Shown in pieces: positions 21,026 through 29,065 of a stretch of 38,065 nt of DNA. Positions within the stretch are counted from its first letter, which is position 1, and every line of letters begins with the position of its first letter. Source of the stretch: a virus; IMG/VR virus record IMGVR_UViG_3300025087_000200, positions 1-38,065 of that record. One strand, 5' to 3'. The position numbers and the translations under genes are program-made. Below the pieces are notes generated by a model. It ran no database searches and was not told where the DNA came from. It saw nothing but the letters and a program-made list of their open reading frames with translations.

Positions 21026-21409
21026 ATGAAAAAACAAGACTTAGTAGATGCAATCCATAAATACAACGGGAATATATCAGCAATAGCCCGGGCCTTTGGC
21101 ATTACAAGGTCGGCTATTTATGATTACATTGAAAAGCGTCCAGAACTAAAAGACATTATTCAAGACGAACGGGAATCAATATTAGATGACGCTGAAAGTG
21201 AATTGTTTAAACAGGCGAAGCGCGGAAATTTATCAGCGTTGATATTCTTCTTGAAGACACAAGGTAAAAAACGTGGATATGTCGAGCGGTCTGAAATAAC
21301 AGGTAGTGAAGGAGCAGCGATCAGAGTTGAATATATCAACACCCCTTATCCAATTACAGGCGTTTCATCCAGAACAAGCAAAGATTTACAAGAACCTAAA
21401 GAGGTTTAA
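21026..21409 (+). CDS. terS: Terminase small subunit
   Basis: A 127-residue protein that would recognise the packaging site. The N-terminal helix-turn-helix (LVDAIHKYNGNISAIARAFGITRSAIYDYIEKRPEL) and the later AKRGNLSALIFFLKTQGKKRGYVER are typical of small terminase subunits. The start at 21026 has AAGGA upstream; the frame is open further back, but that part overlaps the 59-aa gene. It directly precedes, and overlaps by 104 bases, the large subunit. Confidence 0.85.
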   Translation: MKKQDLVDAIHKYNGNISAIARAFGITRSAIYDYIEKRPELKDIIQDERESILDDAESELFKQAKRGNLSALIFFLKTQGKKRGYVERSEITGSEGAAIRVEYINTPYPITGVSSRTSKDLQEPKEV

Positions 21410-22550
21410 CGTGCTAAATTGTGGACGGCGTTTCGGGAAGGATATTATCCAGAGAAACTATGCAAGCGAGGGTTTGCTATCAGGCGAACCCGTTGCATGG
21501 TATGAGCCTGAATATAAAAGCCTTATGGAAAACTGGAATTGGTTCGTAGACACATTTTATCCAATCACAAAAGATAAAAGCGAAGTCGAAAAACGAATCG
21601 ATTTGGTTACGGGTGGATATATTGAAATGTGGTCATTACAGGATAAGGACGCATCCAGAGGGCGACATTATAAACGAGCATTGGTAAACGAAGCCGCAAA
21701 AGTAAAAGACCTTGAATATTCATGGAATGCTGTAATCCGTATTACGTTGGCTGATTTGCAAGGCAGCGCAATGATAGGTAGCACACCTAAAGGATTGAAT
21801 TATTTCAAGACAATGTATGATAGGGGTATGGATAATTTACAAAATGAGTGGGCTTCATTCCACAAAACAACGTATGACAACCCATATATTGCAAGGTCTG
21901 AAATAGAGGAACTAAAGAACACGCTACCTGAAATTATATTCAATCAAGAAATTCTAGCAGAGTTTATCAATTCAGAGGGCGCGGTATTTCGTAGGGTTCA
22001 AGAAGCTGTAAAAATGGAAGATCCATTAGACGAACCGCAACCGAACCGGCAATATATCGCAGGTGTGGACGTTGCGGCAAGCATCGACTATACCGTCGTG
22101 TCTGTTATGGATGTCATGTCAAAGCAGCTTGTTTATATGGACAGGTTCAACCGCGTTGATTACAGCGTGTTAGAAGACAGGCTATATTCACTATATCACC
22201 GCTGGAATTTAGATGTTATCAAGATTGAAGCCAACAGCATAGGGCAGCCGGTTATTGATCACCTTGAAAACAAGGGCATGAACATCATTCCATTTATGAC
22301 CACCAGCGCGACAAAGCAGCCGTTGATTATGAATCTTCAATCAGCGTTCGAACATGGGGATATTGGAATTTACAATTACCCTGTATTAATAGGGGAATTA
22401 TTATCATTTGAGAGCAAGCGTTCACCGTCGGGGTCATTCAGTTATTCAGCACCAGACGGATTACATGACGACACAGTAATGTCTTTGGCTTTGGCATGGG
22501 ACTGCATCGGCGGCAATGACTGGTCAATCGCAACCAGTGGGAGGTATTAG
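21306..22550 (+). CDS. terL: Terminase large subunit
   Basis: A 414-residue packaging motor. The ATPase has NVLNCGRRFGKD (Walker A variant, residues 36-47) and RALVNEAAKV (Walker B region). The nuclease has GVDVAASIDYTVV (first metal Asp), IKIEANSIGQ, and LHDDTVMSLALAWD (late Asp pair). Translation seems to start at a GTG at 21306, 104 bases inside terS in another frame, because the conserved FHPEQAKIYKNLKRFNVLNCG lead-in is encoded there. It ends one base into the portal start. Confidence 0.92.
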   Translation: MKEQRSELNISTPLIQLQAFHPEQAKIYKNLKRFNVLNCGRRFGKDIIQRNYASEGLLSGEPVAWYEPEYKSLMENWNWFVDTFYPITKDKSEVEKRIDLVTGGYIEMWSLQDKDASRGRHYKRALVNEAAKVKDLEYSWNAVIRITLADLQGSAMIGSTPKGLNYFKTMYDRGMDNLQNEWASFHKTTYDNPYIARSEIEELKNTLPEIIFNQEILAEFINSEGAVFRRVQEAVKMEDPLDEPQPNRQYIAGVDVAASIDYTVVSVMDVMSKQLVYMDRFNRVDYSVLEDRLYSLYHRWNLDVIKIEANSIGQPVIDHLENKGMNIIPFMTTSATKQPLIMNLQSAFEHGDIGIYNYPVLIGELLSFESKRSPSGSFSYSAPDGLHDDTVMSLALAWDCIGGNDWSIATSGRY

Positions 22551-24079
22551 TGGCACATAAACAAAACGTACTAACATTATTCGACGGGGCAAAGTCAATC
22601 AATGCCTGGAATGTTGACGACCTGACAGGCTGGACGTTGACCAGTGAAAAGCAGAACTCAGCGGAATCGTTCTTTTTCCGGCGCGTCCCCTGGTTGTATT
22701 CAGCGGTTATGATGCGTTCTGGTGAAGTCGCCAACATGTCATTCGACATCAAACAGAATGATAAGGTGTATGAAACATCGACGAACTACCAGAACAAGCT
22801 TAAATTCCTACCTATGCCACAATCGCTATTCCTGAAGCTGATGGTTAGTAAGTTGATGACAGGCAAGGCGTATTTGCTGATTGAAGCCAACAAGAACGGG
22901 TATGTCCAGAACCTGAAATACCTGGTGCCAACTACCATCGAGGAAGAATATAACGATATTGGGGAGTTGAAATCATATAAGCGGACACTGCCAACCCAGA
23001 CATTGCACATTGAGCCGAAGTTTATCATCCCATTCTACGAACCTGATTACATGAGTGAAGTCGGGGCTGGTGAAATAAGTCCTGCAAAAGCAGCGTTGAT
23101 GAGCGCTGGAATCCTGTTCAATATTGATGATTTTGTGGGTAACTTTTTCAAGCGTGGTGCAATCAAGGCGACTATCTTCACAACGTTAGGATTTAGCAGA
23201 CAGGAAGCCGAGAAAATGGCTGACTGGTTGTCTGACAAGGTTGAAGGCATCAAGAACGCGTGGGCTAATCTGGTATTGAAGGGTGAAAACGTAAAGCCTG
23301 TTGTAATCGGCGAGGGGTTGGAATCGCTGAATAATGACAGCCTTACCAAGACACAACGGGAGAATATTACCGCGTGCCTGGGTATTCCTGAATCCTTGCT
23401 GTGGTCTGCGGCTGCTACAAACGACGTAAGACATGATGACCAGAAACAATTCTACACCGCAACTGTAATTCCTGATTGTAATTCGATTGCATCCGTGCTG
23501 AATAGCAAGTTGTTTACCGCTGAATGGAAACTACAGGGGTATAAGATTGATTTCCAATATGAGAGTCTTGACATATTCCAGGAAGACGCCAAATTTCAGG
23601 CGGAGGCTGTTGGTGCGTTCGTTACAAGCGGTGTGCCACTGCTTATGGCAATGGACTTAGTGGGCGTTGAGCTTACCGATGATATGCGACTGCAACTTGA
23701 GGAAATGGAAAAGAAAAAGAACGAAGTCACACCACCCCCACAATTGCCAGAGGCTACGCAACCGTCACAGGAAACAGACATAGAAGACCGGGAATCCGTG
23801 AACATGGAAGCGGCAAGCGAAATAGCAGCATGGCAGCGGAAATCTACAAAGGCGTTGAAATCCGGCAAGTCAGCGGTAGTGAAGTTTGAATCGGATGTAA
23901 TCCCTGAATGGCTTATGGATGAAATCAACCTTGAATTAGCGACGTGTCAGACAGTCGATGACATCAAGAGCGTGTTCGGTAAGAAGCGCGAGCAGGGGAT
24001 AAGTGAATTGGTAATTCAATTACGTGAGTTATTACAGGTGATAAATACACCTGAAACAATAGTAGAAAACAAGGAGTAA
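22550..24079 (+). CDS. Portal protein
   Basis: A 509-residue HK97-type portal, the dodecameric DNA gate of the head. Family marks include VPWLYSAVMMRSGEVANMSF near the start, LMTGKAYLLIEANKNG, ITACLGIPESLLWSAAATND near residue 280, and DIFQEDAKFQAEAVGAFV. The last 110 residues, after a Pro/Gln linker, are an extra domain of unknown role (IAAWQRKSTKALKSGKS). GTG start overlapping the terL stop. Confidence 0.9.
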   Translation: MAHKQNVLTLFDGAKSINAWNVDDLTGWTLTSEKQNSAESFFFRRVPWLYSAVMMRSGEVANMSFDIKQNDKVYETSTNYQNKLKFLPMPQSLFLKLMVSKLMTGKAYLLIEANKNGYVQNLKYLVPTTIEEEYNDIGELKSYKRTLPTQTLHIEPKFIIPFYEPDYMSEVGAGEISPAKAALMSAGILFNIDDFVGNFFKRGAIKATIFTTLGFSRQEAEKMADWLSDKVEGIKNAWANLVLKGENVKPVVIGEGLESLNNDSLTKTQRENITACLGIPESLLWSAAATNDVRHDDQKQFYTATVIPDCNSIASVLNSKLFTAEWKLQGYKIDFQYESLDIFQEDAKFQAEAVGAFVTSGVPLLMAMDLVGVELTDDMRLQLEEMEKKKNEVTPPPQLPEATQPSQETDIEDRESVNMEAASEIAAWQRKSTKALKSGKSAVVKFESDVIPEWLMDEINLELATCQTVDDIKSVFGKKREQGISELVIQLRELLQVINTPETIVENKE

Positions 24080-24082
24080 ACA

Positions 24083-24499
24083 ATGGCAACTTTTAACAAG
24101 TTCAACAGCTTTGTCGAAGCATTAGCGGAGAAAGCGCACAACCTGGGGAGCGATACCCTGAATGTGACATTCACGGCAGCGGCAGCCGCACCCGTGGCTA
24201 CTAATACCGTGTTGGGCGACCTGACACAAATAACATTGACTTATGTTGACAGTCAGGCCTTGACAATATCAACATCAGCGCAAACAGACGGAACCTATAA
24301 GCTGGTATTGGCTGACAAAACCGTAACCGCAACCGGCGGAACTGTTGGCCCGTTTCGTTATGTGGTTATCTACAATGACACAGCGGCATCCGACGAGCTT
24401 ATAGGCTGGTATGACTACGGTTCAGAAATCACATTAGCGGCTGGTGAAAGTCTGACAATAAACTTCGATGGTACAAACGGCGTATTGACGATAGCATAG
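24083..24499 (+). CDS. Small beta-rich virion-type protein
   Basis: A 138-residue protein, Ala/Thr-rich and beta-rich (LNVTFTAAAAAPVATNT, FRYVVIYNDTAASDELIGWYD, ESLTINFDGTNGVLTIA). The pattern recalls head decoration or tail-fibre tip proteins found next to portal genes. AAGGAG precedes the ATG by 7 bases. Role inferred from position and composition. Confidence 0.6.
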   Translation: MATFNKFNSFVEALAEKAHNLGSDTLNVTFTAAAAAPVATNTVLGDLTQITLTYVDSQALTISTSAQTDGTYKLVLADKTVTATGGTVGPFRYVVIYNDTAASDELIGWYDYGSEITLAAGESLTINFDGTNGVLTIA

Positions 24500-24506
24500 G
24501 ATAACT

Positions 24507-25841
24507 ATGGCACAATATGGACGCCCTGATGGTGACGTAACCACTACCGGCGTTGCTGGTGGTAATTATGCGAGCATTGACGAAATAACTCCGTCTGATG
24601 CTGATTTTATCTATGGGGCAGAGGCTACCGCTGTAACGTATGAATGCAGTCTAACGAACATTACCGACCCTGTTTCTGATACGGGTATTTCGTTCACGTA
24701 TCGGGTAGCAAAGCTAAATGGAACGACAACGGACGGAGCCGGTAACGCTGTTTATGTCACAACATATTTATACGAAGGTGCAACACTAAGGGCAAGTGAT
24801 ACACAAAAGACGCTGACAGATACCTGGACTGATTACACCTACAATTGTACAACAGCCGAATGTGACGCGCTATCCGATTTTACTGATTTACGGTTAAGAT
24901 TTGTCAGCCCGTCATCTGCCGGTAATGCGACAACAAGAAGGGCTATGGGATTGTCTTATGCTGTACTAACAGCACCAACCGCGCCCGTTGCACCATTAGA
25001 CGCAACTACACAAACATACACATTCACAGGAATAGCGGCAACCCTGACAGTTGCCCGTAAAGTAGATATAACAGCGGCTGAATTTATACTAACCGGAATT
25101 GACGCAACATTAGCCAAAACGATTGTATTACCTATCACGAAGACTGAATTTACCTTCACGGGTATTGCAGCAGGGTTTACAGTAGCACGCAAGATAGACA
25201 TTACTAAAGCAGAATTTACATTGACGGGCGTTGATTCTGTGTTAGCTAAGACTGTTATCATGCCTGCAACCGTCGCAGAATTTACACTAACAGGAACGGC
25301 AACCGGATTACTGGCAGCCAGAACACTTGGTATAACAGTCGGTGAATTTGTGCTAACAGGAATAGATACGGGGTTAACGAAGTCAATCATTATGCCAGCC
25401 GTAAAAGCTGAATATAGTTTGACGGGTATTGATGCTGGACTACTGGCAACCCGTAAATTTGATGCAACCAAAGCAGAGTACACGTATTCAGGAATTGATA
25501 CTGGATTATTAGCGTCCAGATTGTTGGCAGGCGCAACACAGACTTACAGCTTGACGGGAATTGATGTTGGATTGTTGGCAGCGTACACATTTACCGCTGA
25601 TAATACTACCTATGCTGTAACTGGCATTGATGTAGAATTGACGTATAATGAATCAGTTGGTGCTTATACCCTTGATGTGAGTTGTGGAGAATTTGAGATG
25701 ACATCGCGACGGTGTGACATCAATTTTAAATACCGCAAGGGATGGAATAGATTTAAACCCGTAACACCTGCGAAGATACACAAGCACAAAGCCAGAACTG
25801 ATGTAGTCCGTTTTGATGATGGAAGCTGGGAGGGTAGATGA
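24507..25841 (+). CDS. Protein with ten tandem 22-residue repeats
   Basis: A 444-residue protein. Residues 1-160 are a beta-domain (SFTYRVAKLNG, TWTDYTYNCTTAECDALS, LRLRFVSPS) like virion fibre or binding domains. Residues 166-380 are about ten repeats of [AT]E[FY]xLTGIDxGLxxxR-xxxxTK. A short basic, Cys-containing tail follows (KYRKGWNRFKPVTPAKIHKH). Proteins of this shape are seen in phages as fibrous head or tail decorations. It lies between portal and head-morphogenesis genes and overlaps the latter by ATGA. Confidence 0.75.
   Translation: MAQYGRPDGDVTTTGVAGGNYASIDEITPSDADFIYGAEATAVTYECSLTNITDPVSDTGISFTYRVAKLNGTTTDGAGNAVYVTTYLYEGATLRASDTQKTLTDTWTDYTYNCTTAECDALSDFTDLRLRFVSPSSAGNATTRRAMGLSYAVLTAPTAPVAPLDATTQTYTFTGIAATLTVARKVDITAAEFILTGIDATLAKTIVLPITKTEFTFTGIAAGFTVARKIDITKAEFTLTGVDSVLAKTVIMPATVAEFTLTGTATGLLAARTLGITVGEFVLTGIDTGLTKSIIMPAVKAEYSLTGIDAGLLATRKFDATKAEYTYSGIDTGLLASRLLAGATQTYSLTGIDVGLLAAYTFTADNTTYAVTGIDVELTYNESVGAYTLDVSCGEFEMTSRRCDINFKYRKGWNRFKPVTPAKIHKHKARTDVVRFDDGSWEGR
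25003..25645 (+). repeat. Tandem coding repeats
   Basis: About ten units of 63-69 bp encode the TGID-type repeats. They are diverged at DNA level (ACxGGxATTGATGC-like cores), and neighbouring units alternate between two subtypes (with and without an xxAR[KT] end), which suggests duplication of pairs. Confidence 0.7.
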
Positions 25842-26635
25842 ATCCAAAAACGATTGATACCATCGTAAAGATTGTTGATACATTGAAGGCGCAAGGGTGG
25901 AATGTTCCTCCAGATGTTGACGCTATGGCACGCCTGCAAAAGCTAAAGAAGCTACGTCAAAGCGGCGCGATAAAAGCAGACGTGATCAATCGTGACGAAA
26001 TAGAAGCGCGTCTGATTGCGGTTATCAGTAAGAACCAACGGGCGCAATTGAATAAACTATTGGAATTATTGGGCAATCCACCGCAACTATACAACGTACC
26101 AAATGAATTTTGGGAGAACGAAGGTCGAAAGCTACAACGTGACGTTGAACCTATTCTTATCGACATATATTTACAACAGGCTAAACTATTGATGGACGAA
26201 GTGCATATCGGTATTGATTGGGGAATGGTAAATGTCAACGCTGCCAGGTGGGCTAATAAATATACGTATGATTTAGTAAAAGGTATCACCAATACAACGC
26301 TGAAAGGACTTCAGGAAACGATACCGCAATTCTATGAGCAAGGTTGGAATTTAGGACAATTACGGACGTCACTAGAACGCTGGTATTCACCAGCACGCGC
26401 GGAGATGATAGCTATTACAGAAACCACCAGGGCAGCGTCCGAGGGAGAGCGGCAACTGGTCAGTGAGATCCAAAAAGAAACGGGCATTGAATTGATTGCA
26501 ATATGGAATACGTCAAACGATGACATAGTATGTGATATTTGCGGCCCTCGTAATGACCAACCGATAACAGATGGAATGTATCCTCCAGCCCATGTCGGGT
26601 GTAGATGTGAAGTATCTCACAGGTTGCCAGAATGA
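25838..26635 (+). CDS. Head morphogenesis protein (Mu F-like)
   Basis: A 265-residue minor head protein. The C-terminal motif is diagnostic of the phage Mu gpF/SPP1 gp7 family: IWNTSNDDIVCDICGPRNDQ then PPAHVGCRCEV (residues 225-262), preceded by ETTRAASEGERQL. Members sit inside the head and may be ejected with DNA. It follows the repeat gene and overlaps the next by ATGA. Confidence 0.87.
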   Translation: MNPKTIDTIVKIVDTLKAQGWNVPPDVDAMARLQKLKKLRQSGAIKADVINRDEIEARLIAVISKNQRAQLNKLLELLGNPPQLYNVPNEFWENEGRKLQRDVEPILIDIYLQQAKLLMDEVHIGIDWGMVNVNAARWANKYTYDLVKGITNTTLKGLQETIPQFYEQGWNLGQLRTSLERWYSPARAEMIAITETTRAASEGERQLVSEIQKETGIELIAIWNTSNDDIVCDICGPRNDQPITDGMYPPAHVGCRCEVSHRLPE

Positions 26636-27120
26636 CATACATCAAGATTGAAGGCGCGGAAGAACTAATAAAAAAGATTGACAACCTTGCCAGCATGACA
26701 AAAGTCAAGGGTGCAATCATGGCTGGTGCTTTAGAGCTTAAAGAAAAAATAGCGAAATATCCAGCTAAACGAACGTATAAGAATTGGCGATTATATGGTA
26801 ATAGTGACGCGGCTAAACGTATGCGAGCAGGGTTCTTTTATCATCTGAATAAAGGTGATATTGGTGTTCCTTACAGACGGGGGCAATCCAGTAAGAGTGA
26901 GAAACTAGGGCAATCATGGACTGCCAAGGCATCCGATAGTGGATTTACCGCAACCGTTGGCACGAGTGCAACATACGCAAGGTTAGTACAATCCAGCGAG
27001 GAGCAGACATCAGCGCACAAACAAACGGGGTGGATAACAGACAAGCAGGTAGTCATGTTATACGGCAAGAAGATTGCGGAAAAGGTGCTAAAGGCGATTG
27101 CCGACGTTCTGGCAAAATAG
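26632..27120 (+). CDS. HK97 gp10-like head-tail protein
   Basis: A 162-residue protein. The start IKIEGAEELIKKIDNLA and the later ATVGTSATYARLVQSSEEQ, then KKIAEKVLKAIADVL, fit the gp10-like tail-completion/neck family, though the middle (YPAKRTYKNWRLYG) is unusual. It overlaps the morphogenesis gene. The placement before the capsid gene is unusual for the family. Confidence 0.6.
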   Translation: MTYIKIEGAEELIKKIDNLASMTKVKGAIMAGALELKEKIAKYPAKRTYKNWRLYGNSDAAKRMRAGFFYHLNKGDIGVPYRRGQSSKSEKLGQSWTAKASDSGFTATVGTSATYARLVQSSEEQTSAHKQTGWITDKQVVMLYGKKIAEKVLKAIADVLAK

Positions 27121-27133
27121 ATAAATTGGGGTA

Positions 27134-27162
27134 TTGAAATCTATCCGCAAAAGTTGTATAAT
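27134..27162 (+). promoter_or_regulatory. Promoter before the methyltransferase gene
   Basis: TTGAAA (27134-27139), 17-bp spacer, TATAAT (27157-27162) preceded by AAGTTG. It gives the next genes their own transcript inside the structural operon. Confidence 0.8.
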
Positions 27163-27196
27163 CATATTATCTATGTGAGAGTAGAGAGGATATGAG

Positions 27197-27973
27197 ATGA
27201 CACTAATCAATCAACTTGACTTTGAGCAGTTAACACAATGCCCCATCTGCAAGGGTACAGACATACCAACAATGTACCAGATTAACTACCGCGACTTAGG
27301 CATGATACACGCTTCAATCTGTCAGGATTGCGGCTTGAACTTCCTGAATCCACGCATGACGGACGAACAAACTATACAATACTACAGCGGACTGTACAGG
27401 GACACTATCCTTGAGAACGAGAACGGTATCAACCAGAACGACTTAAAGAACCAACACGCCCGGGCAATCGTCCAGGTGAATACCATCAAGCAGCATTTGA
27501 CGGGACTGCATTCTAACCTTGAGATTGGTTCGTCGGCTGGCTACTTGCTGGATAGATTGCATATCGAGTGCGACTTTGAGTATTGCGTCGGTGTTGAGCC
27601 GGATGTCAGGTATCACAGCCTTGAACCAGCTTGTGATTATCGCATATATCAGGACATCAACGAAGTGCCACATCAACAATTCGACCTTATCACAATGTCA
27701 CACAGCCTTGAGCACATCAATCACCCGTTGGAGTACATGCAGAATATCATCGACAACTATACCCATGATAGTAGTCTGATTATGATTGAAGTCCCCAACA
27801 TGGATTATTACATGTGTTACGGGTTAGCACATCCGATAAACTTCACACAGGAAACGTTGAACGGGTTATTTTTACGGATGGGTTGCATACCGATTGGCAA
27901 TTATGTTCACGGATTAGGAACGTCTAACACGCGTAAATTCTTGATTGGATTATATCGGGTGGTAAAGGAGTAG
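27197..27973 (+). CDS. SAM-dependent methyltransferase with zinc-binding N-terminus
   Basis: A 258-residue enzyme. Residues 14-55 hold two Cys pairs (CPICKG...ICQDCGLNFLNPRMT) as in the zinc-binding N-domain of sugar C-methyltransferases and related methyltransf_23 proteins. The Rossmann core has NLEIGSSAGYLLDRL (SAM loop), VEPDVRY, and FDLITMSHSLEHINHPLEYM (motif post II). Its substrate may be a glycan on host or virion, or a small metabolite. It has its own promoter among head genes, so it looks like an inserted accessory gene. Confidence 0.8.
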   Translation: MTLINQLDFEQLTQCPICKGTDIPTMYQINYRDLGMIHASICQDCGLNFLNPRMTDEQTIQYYSGLYRDTILENENGINQNDLKNQHARAIVQVNTIKQHLTGLHSNLEIGSSAGYLLDRLHIECDFEYCVGVEPDVRYHSLEPACDYRIYQDINEVPHQQFDLITMSHSLEHINHPLEYMQNIIDNYTHDSSLIMIEVPNMDYYMCYGLAHPINFTQETLNGLFLRMGCIPIGNYVHGLGTSNTRKFLIGLYRVVKE

Positions 27974-27975
27974 AA

Positions 27976-28359
27976 ATGGGAAAAATGATTGTTTATATTG
28001 ATGCTAAAACGCTTCAGACAATGTTCACACAAGGCTGGAATATTGGGAAGAAATCATTTATTGAGTGTATCGAAGGCTTGCCAAAAGATGCTAAGTTTAT
28101 TGAATTTGAAAAACAGTATTATTTTGGCAGACAAGAAATCATGGCTATATTTGAGCATGAATCATTTGAAAACAAGGAAGGTGAAAAACTTCCATATATG
28201 AGTATTATCTATCATGAGATAATGAATCCTGAATATATATTCACAAATAAACTAAAATTCCTGCTATTCGGCGATGACTACACAGAGCACGTATCACCCG
28301 AAATGCTGACAGACGAAAAGCTGTTGGAAGCGGTCAGGATGTTGAAAGAGGTGTATTGA
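27976..28359 (+). CDS. Unknown protein (127 aa)
   Basis: A 127-residue acidic protein, not recognised. It starts 2 bases after the methyltransferase stop, so the two are probably translated together. Features: VYIDAKTLQTMFTQGWNIGK at the start and ISPEMLT/DEKLLEAVRMLKEV-like helices at the end. Confidence 0.6.
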   Translation: MGKMIVYIDAKTLQTMFTQGWNIGKKSFIECIEGLPKDAKFIEFEKQYYFGRQEIMAIFEHESFENKEGEKLPYMSIIYHEIMNPEYIFTNKLKFLLFGDDYTEHVSPEMLTDEKLLEAVRMLKEVY

Positions 28360-28586
28360 TGGATCAGGAACGTGAAACAGAAACAACATTTTTTGAATTA
28401 GTAAAAGAATATGCAAAACTAGAAGAGGCTTCCTCATCTTGGGACGGTATTGGTGAATATGTTATTATTATGCCTATTGGAAGATCGAGAAAATTATTAC
28501 AGCTTGCTAAAAAATCAAATCGTGTCGGGGTTCGTTCGTGGTTTAGAAAATCACAACCAAAACATTGTAGAGTAAGGCAAAGATGA
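28359..28586 (+). CDS. Small unknown protein (75 aa)
   Basis: A 75-residue protein with an acidic helical N-terminus (ETTFFELVKEYAKLEEAS) and a basic C-terminus (RSWFRKSQPKHCRVRQR). The AGAGGTGTATTGATGG around its start is repeated exactly at the next gene's start. Function unknown. Confidence 0.55.
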   Translation: MDQERETETTFFELVKEYAKLEEASSSWDGIGEYVIIMPIGRSRKLLQLAKKSNRVGVRSWFRKSQPKHCRVRQR

Positions 28587-28600
28587 ATAGAGGTGTATTG

Positions 28601-28747
28601 ATGGCAAAAAATTATAATCCTGTTGGTATATTAAACATGGGTAAAGAATTAAAAATTGATAAGTGTTATAGATGTGGCGAAAATCCTGTTTATGAAGGAT
28701 ATGTTACTTGTAAATCTTGTATTGCAGATACGCTTATTTTTAGTTAA
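28601..28747 (+). CDS. Small zinc-ribbon protein, possibly truncated (48 aa)
   Basis: A 48-residue protein with two Cys pairs (KCYRCGENP, VTCKSCIAD) that form a zinc ribbon. GAGGTG lies upstream. After the TAA at 28745 the same frame continues with protein-like sequence for 38 more codons to 28864 (TILGTIFFDNFKPKEWEDII). So the gene may have been cut by a recent stop mutation, or the stop may be read through. Confidence 0.55.
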   Translation: MAKNYNPVGILNMGKELKIDKCYRCGENPVYEGYVTCKSCIADTLIFS

Positions 28748-28891
28748 GATGTAGCAGTAACAATTTTAGGAACAATCTTTTTTGATAATTTCAAACCTAA
28801 AGAATGGGAAGATATAATCAAAGAAAGACTTTGGTATTGGTTTATGAAGTCTATCCAATCTTAAAAAATCGCACCAATTCCATTTTATCTA

Positions 28892-28920
28892 TTGACAAGT
28901 TAGAACGATTGTGCTAGTAT
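28892..28920 (+). promoter_or_regulatory. Promoter of the capsid operon
   Basis: TTGACA (28892-28897), 17-bp spacer containing TAGAACGATTGTGC, TAGTAT (28915-28920). The spacer element is the same as in the promoter of the 425-nt RNA. Confidence 0.85.
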
Positions 28921-28926
28921 GCTAAT

Positions 28927-29065
28927 AATTCAATATCTGGTGTCAGGATAGCTTATAGGCTAGGGGACTAGCGACAAGCGAAAAGGACACAAACAAAGCG
29001 CATTAGGCTTGTAAGCGGCGCAGGTAACTTTATACCTGCGCCAAATTTATTTTAAGGAGCTAAAC
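28927..29065 (+). ncRNA. Structured 5' leader of the capsid gene
   Basis: About 140 nt of untranslated leader. It has a 5-bp hairpin GCTAG-GGGA-CTAGC (GNRA-type loop), a possible ACAAGC/GCTTGT pairing around it, and a 10-bp GC-rich hairpin GGCGCAGGTA/TACCTGCGCC (29017-29042) that ends about 20 bases before the ATG. The last hairpin is followed by AAATTTATTTT, so it could terminate, but it may instead stabilise the capsid mRNA. No known riboswitch recognised. Confidence 0.55.

Noticed and set aside
24956-25483. Long minus-strand frame (175 codons) opposite the repeat protein
   Set aside because: It mirrors the coding repeats of the plus-strand gene and has no ribosome site. It is a by-product of the repeats.
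29017-29042. Terminator that blocks capsid expression
   Set aside because: The hairpin is stable but is followed by a weak AAATTTATTTT and then a good ribosome site. I treat it as leader structure and do not claim termination.
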